Made by a program: the position numbers and the translations under genes
Origin: Paraburkholderia haematera
GTDB lineage: Bacteria; Pseudomonadota; Gammaproteobacteria; Burkholderiales; Burkholderiaceae
Assembly: GCF_905220975.1 (NCBI RefSeq)
Contig: NZ_CAJNBK010000001.1
Location: 434,001-498,000, forward strand
Reading direction: 5' to 3'
Length of the DNA: 64,000 nt
Shown here: positions 17,152 through 25,668 of the stretch, in pieces
Layout of the letters: the number at the start of each line of letters is the position of its first letter
Numbering within the stretch: the first letter of the stretch is position 1
The notes under the pieces: generated by a model
Databases searched by the model: none
What the model was told of the DNA's origin: nothing
The model's input: the letters and a program-made list of their open reading frames with translations, nothing else

Positions 17152-17279
17152 GACGGCTGCACTGAGCCGGCCGGATTAAGCGGCCAGGCATAAGCGGCTT
17201 GCAGCAAGCGCACGAGGCTGCATCCGACGTTGCACGCGATTCGAAATCGCAATGCCCCATCGTGATGCATGCCAGTGCG

Positions 17280-17312
17280 AGGGTTCCGGCGAATAGCCGG
17301 AACCCTTTTTTT
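17280..17312 (+). terminator. Intrinsic terminator after the BON gene
   Basis: AGGGTTCCGGC (17280-17290) and GCCGGAACCCT (17296-17306) form a perfect 11-bp stem with a 5-nt loop GAATA, followed by a run of seven T. It is a textbook factor-independent terminator 128 bp after the BON stop. Confidence 0.9.
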
Positions 17313-17471
17313 AGATTTATTTTTCGTAGTGGCGATTTTTGACGCGGTGATGATGGTTCATACCCGCTCCGGGCTGAACGCCGGCACCGCAACGGCCGGT
17401 CTGTGCGCCGTGACACACAACTGACGCGCCGTGAAGCGTACTGTGATGCGAGGGGAACCGGAGCCTACGCC

Positions 17472-17720
17472 ATGGACATCATGCTTTTGCGCTATACCGA
17501 TCTGCCGATCAGCGATCGGGCGGCTTTTGAACTGGTGTGCGCGCGGCACGGATTTGCGCCGGCGCATTTCGACATCAGCGCCTGTCCGGATCCGGACGAT
17601 GCCGCGCACGAGCGCCTCGTCACGGTGCGGCGCGGCGGCTGGGCGCAGTCCTATCACGACCATCATGGCCAGTGGGTCAGGCAGTTCGAGACCGATCTGA
17701 CCTGCAGGTTCTTCAAATAG
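17472..17720 (+). CDS. Small conserved-looking hypothetical protein (82 aa)
   Basis: This compact soluble protein starts at ATG 17472 with GGAG about 10 nt upstream; the frame stays open back to 17403 but without a better start. It has no signal peptide or membrane segment. It is rich in Asp, His and Arg, with a His cluster SYHDHHGQW near the middle and two Cys (VCARHG, ISACPD). Codon use fits the neighbours, which argues that it is real. I do not recognise a family with certainty. It is separated from the convergent TauE/SafE gene by only 58 bp. Confidence 0.6.
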   Translation: MDIMLLRYTDLPISDRAAFELVCARHGFAPAHFDISACPDPDDAAHERLVTVRRGGWAQSYHDHHGQWVRQFETDLTCRFFK

Positions 17721-17778
17721 CGTGGCTTGGGTGCGGTGGCGCTTCCGCCACTGCTTTCGCCACCGCTTTACCGCCGCT

Positions 17779-18567
17779 TCATGCCAGCACGAGGCGCACG
17801 CCGACCAGCGTGAGCGTAGCGGCGAGCACGTTGCGCAGCAGCGCGTCCGGCGCGCGTGACGACAGATAGCTGCCGATCGCGATGCCCGGCAACGAGCCCA
17901 CCAGCAGCGACAGCAGCATCGACCAGTCGACCGAACCCAGCAGCCAATGACCCGCGCCCGCCAGCAGCGTGAGCGGCACCGCATGCGCGATATCGGAGCC
18001 GACGATGCGCGTGGTCGGCAGCAACGGATACAGCAGCAACAACACCGTCACGCCGATGGCGCCCGCACCCACCGACGTCAGCGACACCAGCACGCCCAGC
18101 ACCGCGCCGGTCAGCATGGTGAGCGCGAGCGTACGGCCTTGCCTGGGGGCGCGCTGACGGCGCGCGGCGAACGCCGCGAGTTGCGGGCGGAAGACCAGCG
18201 CCACGGCGGTCACCAGCAGGGCGACGCCGAGCACGATCTGGATCAGCCGGCTCGCGCCCGGCGTGTCCATGCCGTACCGGTGCAGCAGGATCAGGGTGAG
18301 GGTCGCGGCCGGCACGCTGCCCGCCGCGAGACGCAAGGTGATCTGCCAGTCGACGGAGCCTTTCAGGCCGTGCACCAGCGTACCGGTCGCCTTGGTGGCG
18401 GCCGCGTATAGCAGATCGGTGCCGACCGCGGTGGCCGGATGCACGTTGAACAGCAGAACCAGGATCGGCGTCATCAGCGAGCCGCCGCCGACGCCCGTCA
18501 GTCCGACCAGAAAACCGACGAACAGGCCGGAGACGGAGTACAGCAGATTGATGTGGGGGAGAGCCAT
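17779..18567 (-). CDS. TauE/SafE-family (TSUP) permease
   Basis: This is a 262-residue inner-membrane protein of the TSUP family, which moves sulfite, sulfonates or related anions. Helix 1 ends in the family motif GFLVGLTGVGGGSLMTPIL (about residues 17-35), and the duplicated half has VSLTSVGAGAIGVTVLLLLYP. About eight hydrophobic helices are visible. A proline/hydrophobic repeat GSVPAATLTLIL is paired with GSLPGIAIGSYL in the second half, as expected from the internal duplication. No sulfur genes are adjacent, so the substrate stays open. It lies downstream of lysE on the same strand with a 203-bp gap, so probably a separate unit. Confidence 0.87.
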   Translation of the reverse strand: MALPHINLLYSVSGLFVGFLVGLTGVGGGSLMTPILVLLFNVHPATAVGTDLLYAAATKATGTLVHGLKGSVDWQITLRLAAGSVPAATLTLILLHRYGMDTPGASRLIQIVLGVALLVTAVALVFRPQLAAFAARRQRAPRQGRTLALTMLTGAVLGVLVSLTSVGAGAIGVTVLLLLYPLLPTTRIVGSDIAHAVPLTLLAGAGHWLLGSVDWSMLLSLLVGSLPGIAIGSYLSSRAPDALLRNVLAATLTLVGVRLVLA

Positions 18568-18770
18568 TGAGCAGACCGCTGACGGTCGGGTGGGTTGGGC
18601 AGGTTAGGCGACAAGGCCGGCGCGCGCCAGCCTTCGAGCGTCGGCGAAGGTCGGCGACAGGCCCGGGACGGCGCGGCGAAAACCGCTATTGTCGCAAAAC
18701 TGCCGCGCTTGCGTAGGGTGGGCGGCGAGGCGGCCTTGAGCACCCCCTGCGCGACGCCCCCAAACCGCAT

Positions 18771-19424
18771 TCAAAGCGCGCGGCGAATCTCGACGATACC
18801 GAACGCCGCCAGCGTGAATCCGACGATCCGGTCGATCGCCACGCGCAACTTGCTGCCGATCGCGTGACGCGCGAGCGACACCACGGTCACGAGAAAACAC
18901 CACCACGCGATCGAGCCGCAAAACACGCCGCCTACCGTGGTCAACGCGATGCTCGAAGAAAACGCACCACGCGGCGCGAGCGTCGTGAACAGCGCGGCGA
19001 ACATGATGACGGTTTGCGGGTTGGTCAGCGTAAGCAGCAATGAACTCGCATACGCGCGCAGCGCGCCGGTGCGGCCCACCTGCGCGAGCTTGCCGTTGGC
19101 GTCGCTGCTGCCATTACCGTTGGCCGCGTCGGCGGGCGCTTTTTGCAGCAAGGCACGCACGCCGAGATACAGCAGGAACAGACCGGCGAGCAGATGCAAG
19201 GGCCGGTCGTAGGCAAGCATGAACTGCGAAATGCCGACAAGGCCGAGTGCCGCGATCAGACCATAAGCCGCATCGCCGGTCGCAATGCCGAAGCCGATGG
19301 CGAGCCCCGCGCGCGGACCGCCCGTCAGCGTGCGGCGGATGCATAGCATGCCCATCGGACCGACCGGTGCGGCAATCGCGAGGCCGACCCCGGCGGAGGT
19401 GGCGAAAAGACTGGCGGTGGACAT
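18771..19424 (-). CDS. LysE-family amino acid exporter
   Basis: This is a 217-residue LysE/RhtB-type translocator that exports amino acids or their analogues across the inner membrane. The characteristic first helix and loop read GLAIAAPVGPMGMLCIRRTLTGG, followed by GLAIGFGIATGDAAYGLIAALG. The central NPQTVIMFAALF matches the conserved N-P motif of the family. AAAGGA precedes the ATG at 19424. It is divergent from a LysR gene across 215 bp, the usual layout for a LysE-type exporter and its regulator, although that LysR could equally serve the operon on its other side. Confidence 0.88.
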   Translation of the reverse strand: MSTASLFATSAGVGLAIAAPVGPMGMLCIRRTLTGGPRAGLAIGFGIATGDAAYGLIAALGLVGISQFMLAYDRPLHLLAGLFLLYLGVRALLQKAPADAANGNGSSDANGKLAQVGRTGALRAYASSLLLTLTNPQTVIMFAALFTTLAPRGAFSSSIALTTVGGVFCGSIAWWCFLVTVVSLARHAIGSKLRVAIDRIVGFTLAAFGIVEIRRAL

Positions 19425-19639
19425 GGCAAATCCTTTTTAGATTGTTCTGTATGCGATCGGCCTGCGCGAGGCCGTACCGAGTCAACCTGCGCAGTTTGAC
19501 ACACCATCCGCCTTCACAACCTCGCGTGCGATCAACGACGCAAACCGGCGCGTCGGCGGTGGATACCCTGGAGTGGACTCGGCCACGGCCTTCCTCGGGC
19601 ATAATTTTCTCACTTCAAACACCCGGGGCACGCCCGCTC

Positions 19640-20533
19640 ATGTGGCAAATCGATCAGGTGACGTTGCGCTTGTTCATCGCCGTCTGCGAGGAAGGCACGA
19701 TCGCGCGAGCGGCCGAACGCGAGTTCATCGCGCCGTCCGCGGTCAGCAAGCGGCTCGCCGATCTCGAAACGCTGGTCGACGTCGCGCTGCTCTCGCGCAG
19801 CCAGCGCGGCGTGCGTGCGACCGCCGCCGGCGAGGCGTTGCTCAAGCACGCGCGGCTCATCATGCGCGGCCACGAACGGTTGCAGGCGGAACTCAGCGAG
19901 TACGCGGCCGGCGCACGCGGTCATGTGCGGGTGCTGGCGAATGTGTCGTCGATGGTCGAGTTTCTGCCCGAAGCGCTGTCGGTGTTCCTGAAGGCCAATC
20001 CGCAGATTCGTGTCGACGTTGAAGAGCGCGTCAGCGCCGAGATCGTGCGCGGTCTCGAAGAAGGAGTGGCCGATCTCGGCATCTGCCGCGATGTGGTGCC
20101 GATGGGCAGTCTCGATGTGCTGCAGTATCGCGCCGACCATCTCGCGCTGATCGTCCCGCGGGATCATCCGCTGGCCGGTGAGACTGCGATCGGCTTTGAG
20201 CAGACCCTGGCGTTCGATCATCTCGGGCTCGCATCGAACGCGTCGGTGAACGCGCTGATGCAGCGCATTGCCGTGGAGAAAGGCAGCGAGCTCAACTATC
20301 GAACCTATGTCTCGACCTTCGACGCCGCCTTTCGCTTTATCCAGGCGGGCCTTGCTGTCGCGATCCTGCCGAGCGAGGCGCTGCCGAAGCATGCCGCAGA
20401 TGAATACGGCATCGTCGCCGTGCCGTTGCGCGAAGCGTGGGCAGAGCGGCGCTTCGTGATCTGCATGCGCGATCGCAAGGCGCTGACGCTGACGGCGTCG
20501 CATTTACTCGACCATCTCTTGCGCTCGGCCTAA
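19640..20533 (+). CDS. LysR-family transcriptional regulator
   Basis: This is a 297-residue LysR regulator. The HTH (about residues 5-63) reads FIAVCEEGTIARAAEREF, then IAPSAVSKRLADLE and LSRSQRGVRATAAGEALL. The effector domain begins at about residue 92 (GHVRVLANVSSMVEFLP). The ATG at 19640 begins MWQIDQVTLRLF, a normal LysR start; an upstream in-frame extension to 19247 runs into the exporter region and is rejected. It is divergent from lysE and co-directional with the lyase/CoA-transferase/permease genes 205 bp downstream, so it may control either. The latter fits LysR regulators of acid catabolism. Confidence 0.9.
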   Translation: MWQIDQVTLRLFIAVCEEGTIARAAEREFIAPSAVSKRLADLETLVDVALLSRSQRGVRATAAGEALLKHARLIMRGHERLQAELSEYAAGARGHVRVLANVSSMVEFLPEALSVFLKANPQIRVDVEERVSAEIVRGLEEGVADLGICRDVVPMGSLDVLQYRADHLALIVPRDHPLAGETAIGFEQTLAFDHLGLASNASVNALMQRIAVEKGSELNYRTYVSTFDAAFRFIQAGLAVAILPSEALPKHAADEYGIVAVPLREAWAERRFVICMRDRKALTLTASHLLDHLLRSA

Positions 20534-20549
20534 GCGCCGGCTGTCTTCT

Positions 20550-20571
20550 GAAAAGCCCTTAAGGGTTTTCC
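20550..20571 (+). terminator. Possible weak terminator after the LysR gene
   Basis: GAAAAGCCCTT is followed at once by AAGGGTTTTC, an imperfect inverted repeat with one unpaired base, then CCTTTAT. It lies just downstream of the LysR stop. The stem is short and the T run is poor, so confidence is low. Confidence 0.3.
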
Positions 20572-20738
20572 CTTTATGACGGCGCACGCCCGTCCCGCTT
20601 GCCTTCGCCGCCATCGCGAGCGGCGATGGAGTGCGTCGCCAACGCAGACTTTGCCGTGCGCTCGCGGGCGGGCACGCTGTCACTCAGTTGCTTCTTTCCC
20701 TGCACTCCACGCAAAGTTCAAGACCGGGATTCAAGACC

Positions 20739-21740
20739 ATGAGTGATATCCAGGAGCGCGTCGTCGTGACCGAAGTGGGCATGCGCGACGGCCTGCAAAG
20801 CATCGCGCGCACGATGCCCACCGAGTTCAAACGGCGCTGGATCGACGCCGCGTATGCCGCCGGTGTGCGGCATATGGAAGTCGCGTCGTTCGTGCCGGCG
20901 AAGCTGCTGCCGCAAATGGCCGACGCCGACGAAGTGATCGCCCACGCGCTCACATACGACGATCTGATCGTGACGGCGTTGGTGCCGAACCTGAAGGGCG
21001 CGCAACGTGCGCTCGCGTCCGGCGTGCATCGGATCGTCGCGCCGATTTCGGTAAGCACGGCGCATAGCCTTGCCAATGTTCGCAAGACGCCTGCCGAGAT
21101 GATCGAGTCATTTGCCGCGATGCGCGCGCTGATCGACAGCGCGGCTAGTGAACGTGCCAGTGCAAGCGCCGGCGCGCGGCGTGTGGAATTGATCGCCGGT
21201 TTATCGACGGTGTTCGGCTGCACGCTGCAAGGCGCGGTGCCTTACGCCGATATCGCCGCGATTGCGCGCGCCGCGTTGCAGGCGGGCGCCGATGTGATCG
21301 CGCTCGGCGACACCACCGGTGAAGCGACGCCGCGCCAGGTCGGCGAAATCATCGAACTCGTGCGAGAGGTCGCAGGACACAAGCTGCGCTCGCTGCATTT
21401 CCACGACACGCGCGGCCTCGGTCTCGCGAATACGCTGATCGCGCTCCAGCACGGCATCCGTGAATTCGACGCCTCGCTGGCCGGCCTCGGCGGCTGTCCG
21501 CATGCGCCGGGCGCGACCGGCAACGTCAACACTGAAGACCTCGTGTTCATGCTCGACAGCATGGGCTACGAGACCGGGATCGACCTCGCCGGGCTCATCG
21601 CCTCGCGTGACGTGCTCGCCAAGGCGCTGCCCGGCGAACCGCTGTACGGCTATCTGGCGCGCGCAGGTTTGCCGAAGCAGTTCAGTGCCACGGCACAACG
21701 TCAACGTATCGAACCTTCCGAATCACAGGTGCTGCAATGA
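20739..21740 (+). CDS. Hydroxymethylglutaryl-CoA lyase family enzyme
   Basis: This is a 333-residue HMGL-like TIM-barrel enzyme that cleaves 3-hydroxy-3-methylglutaryl-CoA (or a related 3-hydroxyacyl-CoA) to acetyl-CoA and a keto acid. The N-terminal metal/substrate motif is VVTEVGMRDGLQS (about residues 8-20). LHFHDTRGLGLAN holds the metal-binding histidine pair. The signature loop is LAGLGGCPHAPGATGN with catalytic Cys253. The start at 20739 gives the family's normal N-terminus; the upstream extension to 20631 is unsupported. It overlaps the next gene by ATGA, so the two are translationally coupled. A citramalyl- or 3-hydroxyglutaryl-type substrate is the main alternative. Confidence 0.9.
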   Translation: MSDIQERVVVTEVGMRDGLQSIARTMPTEFKRRWIDAAYAAGVRHMEVASFVPAKLLPQMADADEVIAHALTYDDLIVTALVPNLKGAQRALASGVHRIVAPISVSTAHSLANVRKTPAEMIESFAAMRALIDSAASERASASAGARRVELIAGLSTVFGCTLQGAVPYADIAAIARAALQAGADVIALGDTTGEATPRQVGEIIELVREVAGHKLRSLHFHDTRGLGLANTLIALQHGIREFDASLAGLGGCPHAPGATGNVNTEDLVFMLDSMGYETGIDLAGLIASRDVLAKALPGEPLYGYLARAGLPKQFSATAQRQRIEPSESQVLQ

Positions 21741-22993
21741 CTTCATTTGCTTCTACGTCTGCCTCTTCTGCTTCTTCCGCACCTGCTTCTTCAACGCAGC
21801 AACAAGGTGCATTGCCGCTTGCGGGCATTCGCGTAGTCGAGCTGTCGCATATGGTGATGGGGCCGACCTGCGGGATGATTCTTGGCGACCTTGGCGCCGA
21901 AGTCATCAAGGTCGAGCCGCCGCGCGGCGACGGTACGCGCCGTTTGCTCGGCACCGGTGCGGGGTTTTTCCGTACCTTCAATCGCAACAAGAAGAGTGTC
22001 GCACTCGACCTAGATAGCGAAGCGGGACTGGCCGCGCTGCACAAGCTGGTCGATACCGCGGATGTATTCGTCGAGAACTTCAAGCCGGGCCGCATGGCGA
22101 GCCTGGGTCTCGATTACGCGTCGCTGCGTGAACGCAATCCCAGGCTGATCTACGTTTCGCACAAAGGTTTTCTGAGCGGTCCGTACGAACACCGTCTCGC
22201 GTTGGACGAAGTGGTGCAGATGATGGCCGGCCTCGCCTATATGACGGGACCGGTAGGCCGTCCGTTGCGCGCGGGCAGTTCCGTCAACGACATCATGGGC
22301 GGCATGTTCGGCGCGATCGGCGTGCTTGCCGCGTTGCACGAACGGCATGCGAGCGGGCGCGGCAAGGAAGTGCAGAGTGCGCTGTTCGAAAACTGCGTGC
22401 TGCTATCCGCGCAACACATGCAGCAGTTCGCTGCGACCGGCGTGCCCGCGGCGCCGATGCCCGAGCGCATCAGTGCGTGGGCCGTCTACGACGTGTTCCG
22501 GCTTGCCAACGATGAGCAGATGTTTATCGCCGCGACCGGCGACGGACAGTGGCGCGCGCTGTGCGCGATTCTCGGGCGCGCCGATCTGCTGGCCGACCCG
22601 CGCCTCGCGACCAACAACGACCGTGTGCTGGCGCGCGAGTGGTTGCTGCAGACGCTCGGCGAGACCCTGAGCCGCTTCGAAGGCGCGGCGCTCGCGCCGC
22701 TGTTCGAACGCGACCACATTCCCTTTGCGTCGATCACGAAACCGGAAGACCTGTTCGACGATCCGCATCTGAACGAGAGCGGCGGCCTTGCCCGATTGAC
22801 ACTCGATGACGGCAGCGAAACCGCCATGCCCTTGCTGCCGATTTCGATGGACGGCGCGCGTCTGCAACCGCGTCAGCCGATCGCGAAGATCGGCGAGCAC
22901 ACCGTCGACGTGCTGCGTGATTTGGGCTACGACGAAGCGCAGATCGCGGCGTTGGGCGGCGGCGTGGCGCGGGTGCCGCGAGAAGCGGCGTGA
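21737..22993 (+). CDS. CaiB/BaiF-family (class III) CoA-transferase
   Basis: This 418-residue class III CoA-transferase moves CoA from one acyl-CoA to a free carboxylic acid in the cytoplasm. After a Ser/Ala-rich leader of about 28 residues comes the family opening GIRVVELSHMVMGPTCGMILGDLGAEVIKVEPP. The catalytic aspartate is Asp157 in HRLALDEVVQMMAG. GSSVNDIMGGMFG and GKEVQSALFENC follow. It is coupled by an ATGA overlap to the HMG-CoA-lyase-like gene. That makes it likely that it activates the acid cleaved by that lyase; the human family member SUGCT uses hydroxymethylglutarate. Confidence 0.9.
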   Translation: MTSFASTSASSASSAPASSTQQQGALPLAGIRVVELSHMVMGPTCGMILGDLGAEVIKVEPPRGDGTRRLLGTGAGFFRTFNRNKKSVALDLDSEAGLAALHKLVDTADVFVENFKPGRMASLGLDYASLRERNPRLIYVSHKGFLSGPYEHRLALDEVVQMMAGLAYMTGPVGRPLRAGSSVNDIMGGMFGAIGVLAALHERHASGRGKEVQSALFENCVLLSAQHMQQFAATGVPAAPMPERISAWAVYDVFRLANDEQMFIAATGDGQWRALCAILGRADLLADPRLATNNDRVLAREWLLQTLGETLSRFEGAALAPLFERDHIPFASITKPEDLFDDPHLNESGGLARLTLDDGSETAMPLLPISMDGARLQPRQPIAKIGEHTVDVLRDLGYDEAQIAALGGGVARVPREAA

Positions 22994-23159
22994 GCGTAGT
23001 GACTCATGAGGCGTCACGCAACGCTGCCAGGGCACAACGACCCATGAGGCATCCAGCGCGAAGGCATGAGCGTAGCGACCTTGCTTGTGGGTGTTCGACG
23101 CGTCGAGCGTAGTCAAACAATCTCATCCGGCGTCAGACCGGAATTCATGGAGACAGGCG

Positions 23160-24644
23160 ATGAAATCGTCGACTCAAGTGGTGTATGCGACAGCGGTTGG
23201 CGATGCCGGCGCGCTGGATGGATTTCCCTCGGACACCGGCACATCGGCGGGCGGCCGTGCTGAAGAGATCGCGCTGGAGGGCGCGCGCATTTCCGCGCGG
23301 CTTGATCGTTTGCCCGCCACGCGTTCCGTCTGGCAACTGGTGATGCTGCTGAGCCTCGGCCTCTTCTTCGAACTGTACGACCTGATGTACTCCGGCTACA
23401 TTGCGCCGGGCCTCGTGCGCAGCGGTATCCTCACTGCGACGACGCATGGTCTGTTCGGCACCAGCGGCGTGGCGAGTTTCATCGCTGCGCTATTCGCGGG
23501 CCTGTTTATCGGCACGGCGGCATGCGGGTTTCTCGCCGACCGGTTCGGGCGGCGTGCGATCTTCACGTGGTCGTTGCTGTGGTACACCGCGGCCAACATC
23601 ATCATGGCGTTCCAGGACACGGCGCTTGGGCTCAACCTCTGGCGCTTCATCGCGGGGATCGGCATTGGTGTGGAGATCGTGACGATCGGTACTTACATCT
23701 CCGAGCTCGTGCCGAAGCATGTGCGTGGCCGCGCGTCGGCATTTTCGCAGGCGGTCGGTTTCTGCGCGGTGCCGATCGTCGCGTTTCTATCGTATTTGCT
23801 GGTGCCGCACCGTTACTTCGGACTCGACGGCTGGCGTCTGGTCGTGCTGACCGGCGTAGTGGGTGCGATCGTGGTGTGGTGGATTCGTCTGCGTTTGCCG
23901 GAGAGCCCACGCTGGCTCGCGCAGAAAGGCCGCATCGAGGAAGCCGACGCGGTGATGAAGCGACTCGAAGCGCGCGTCGAACGGGAATATGGACGGCCCT
24001 TGCCGGAGCCGGCGTTGCCCGAACCGGTGCGTGCGCGTGCGGCGTTTCGCGATCTGCTGGTGCCGCCGTATCGCAAGCGCACGCTGATGCTGATCATTTT
24101 TCACGTGTTCCAGACGATGGGTTATTACGGCTTCGCGAACTGGATTCCGACGTTGCTGATCAGGCAGGGCATTACCGTCACGACGAGTTTGATGTATGCG
24201 AGCGTCATTGCGATTGCTGCGCCGCTTGGGCCGTTGCTGGGGATGCTGATTGCCGACCGCTTCGAGCGTAAGACGGTGATTATCTGCATGGCGGCGGTGA
24301 ACGTGGTGTGCGGGTTGCTGTTCAGCCAGGCGCGGGAGACGGTGTTGCTGGTGAGTCTTGGAGTGTGCCTTGTGCTGGCGGGCAATATTATTTCGTATAG
24401 CTATCACGCGTATCAGGCGGAGCTGTTTCCGACCAGTATTCGGGCGAGGGCAGTGGGATTTGTTTATTCGTGGAGCCGGATTTCGGCGATGTTTTCCGCG
24501 TTCGTGATTGCGGGATGCTTGAACCGCTTTGGTGTGAACGGGGTGTTTGTGTTTATTTCAGGTGCGATGGTGGTGGTGATGGTGGCCATTGGAACGCTTG
24601 GGCCGAAGACGCGGGATGTCGCTTTGGAGGATATTTCGAAGTAG
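23160..24644 (+). CDS. MFS transporter (metabolite:H+ symporter / sugar-porter-like)
   Basis: This is a 494-residue, 12-helix major facilitator permease. After a soluble N-terminal leader of about 55 residues, helix 1 holds LFFELYDLMYSGYIAPGL. The loop 2-3 motif is GFLADRFGRR, and helices 4-6 carry RFIAGIGIGVEIVTIGTYISELVPKHVRGR, the pattern of the sugar-porter/NiaP/metabolite-symporter groups. A matching IADRFERKT occurs in the second half. ATG 23160 follows GGAGACAGG. It lies 166 bp after the CoA-transferase on the same strand and is the natural uptake system for the acid handled by the two enzymes. Aromatic-acid or nicotinate uptake is an alternative. Confidence 0.85.
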   Translation: MKSSTQVVYATAVGDAGALDGFPSDTGTSAGGRAEEIALEGARISARLDRLPATRSVWQLVMLLSLGLFFELYDLMYSGYIAPGLVRSGILTATTHGLFGTSGVASFIAALFAGLFIGTAACGFLADRFGRRAIFTWSLLWYTAANIIMAFQDTALGLNLWRFIAGIGIGVEIVTIGTYISELVPKHVRGRASAFSQAVGFCAVPIVAFLSYLLVPHRYFGLDGWRLVVLTGVVGAIVVWWIRLRLPESPRWLAQKGRIEEADAVMKRLEARVEREYGRPLPEPALPEPVRARAAFRDLLVPPYRKRTLMLIIFHVFQTMGYYGFANWIPTLLIRQGITVTTSLMYASVIAIAAPLGPLLGMLIADRFERKTVIICMAAVNVVCGLLFSQARETVLLVSLGVCLVLAGNIISYSYHAYQAELFPTSIRARAVGFVYSWSRISAMFSAFVIAGCLNRFGVNGVFVFISGAMVVVMVAIGTLGPKTRDVALEDISK

Positions 24645-24698
24645 TGGCTGGCCGATGGCCGATGGTTGATGCCCGCCTGGCGGGGCGGGCTTACTCGC

Positions 24699-24839
24699 TT
24701 AGTGTTTCTTTTGTGTCGCCGATGCGGGCTGTGCTACGCGAATCGGCGGCGCGCCAGACGGTGTAGTGGCCGGTTTTAGTTTCTTGTCCTGTTTCGGTTT
24801 CTTCGCTTCGCGGTTACTGCGAACTTGACCTTTTGCCAT
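24699..24839 (-). CDS. Small basic protein (46 aa), MAKGQ-type conserved hypothetical
   Basis: This small protein begins MAKGQVRSNREAKKPKQ and ends QPASATQKKH. Lys and Arg dominate the first half; the second half is Pro/Ala/Thr-rich. GGGGAG lies about 7 nt upstream of the ATG on the minus strand, a strong ribosome site that supports it as real. I recognise it as a short family seen in Burkholderia-type genomes, usually annotated as hypothetical. Its basic, disordered composition suggests nucleic-acid or ribosome association, which is inference. It lies antisense between the MFS gene stop and element B. Confidence 0.7.
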   Translation of the reverse strand: MAKGQVRSNREAKKPKQDKKLKPATTPSGAPPIRVAQPASATQKKH

Positions 24840-25003
24840 GATGGACTCCCCAGTTGGCGTTGTCGCTCCCCAAGGGAGCAGTAGGGTAGTGTGCGCTGAT
24901 TCTGGGGTTTATGGGTGGGATTTTGGTTTTTTGCCTGCACGGCGGGTGTTTGTCTGTGTGCCTATTTGCCTGTGGCGTTGGCCTTTCCTTGATCTGGCTT
25001 CTT

Positions 25004-25198
25004 GGCCTTTCCTTGTTTTGTTAGTGGTCTATTAGCGTTGCCCCTGTGCGGGGCGGCACTCACTTCTCTTTGCCGGCCGCAAAGAGAAGTAAGCAAGAGA
25101 AAGCGGCTCAAACCGCTAATTCTTAAGCGGGTCTCCTGGCTTGGAGGGGGTAGTGGTGCATCTGGAATCCGTGCCCTCGCGCATTCGGCGTCAGTGAC
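25004..25198 (+). repeat. Element B, left arm
   Basis: The hairpin stem is 25062-25073 with 25079-25090 around CGGCC. It is 111/112 identical to element A's left arm over the core by direct comparison, while its inner flank (GGCTTGGAGGGGGTAGTGG, then a stretch ending CAGTCATACTTCCGG) matches element A's right arm in reverse. Confidence 0.85.
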
Positions 25199-25398
25199 AA
25201 GGCAGTCATACTTCCGGCGGCGCTGCGCGCGCCGATGCGCACTTCATAAAACCCTACGGCGTTTTCGCACTCGCGCTTCATGCGGCGCTTCGCCGAGGCG
25301 AAGCCGATGGCTCCCACCGTGCACGAACGAAGCTTTGGTTTCCCATGCAGACCCGTCCGCGACGCACGCAGTGCGGAGTGGGAGCGAATGAGCCCTTA

Positions 25399-25592
25399 GT
25401 CACTAACGCCGAATGTGCGGGAACTCAGATTCCAGATGCACCACTACCGTGGCTGCGCGGGGGACCCGCTTAAGAATTAGCGGTTTGAGCCGCTTTCTCT
25501 TGCTTACTTCTCTTTGCGGCAGGCAAAGAGAAGTGAGTGCCGCCCCGCACAGGGGCAACGCTAATAGACCACTAACAAAGCAAGGAAAGGCC
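25399..25592 (-). repeat. Element B, right arm
   Basis: The hairpin stem is 25506-25517 with 25523-25534 around GGCAG, the loop also found in element A's right arm. The inner flank (CCGTGGCTGCGCGGGGG, and further in, GACGCACGCAGTGCGGAG) matches the left side of element A in reverse. Confidence 0.85.
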
Positions 25593-25668
25593 AAGAAGCC
25601 AGATCAAGAAAAGGCCAACGCCATAAGAACACAGACAATCAACCGCCGAGCAGGCCAAAAACCAAACC

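Larger units (their letters stand above)
24921..25664. repeat. Composite inverted-arm intergenic element, copy B (reverse of copy A)
   Basis: This is the second copy of the element at 5400-6308. The arms at 25004-25198 and 25399-25592 are inverted around a shorter, different centre of about 200 bp. Flank types are swapped relative to copy A: left arm of B matches right arm of A and vice versa, so B is A in reverse orientation. The right side stops 4 bp from the AraC gene's stop at 25669. Both copies sit at convergent 3' ends. An extra partial GGCCTTTCCTTG repeat extends B to the left (from about 24978). No protein-coding signal is seen. Confidence 0.8.
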
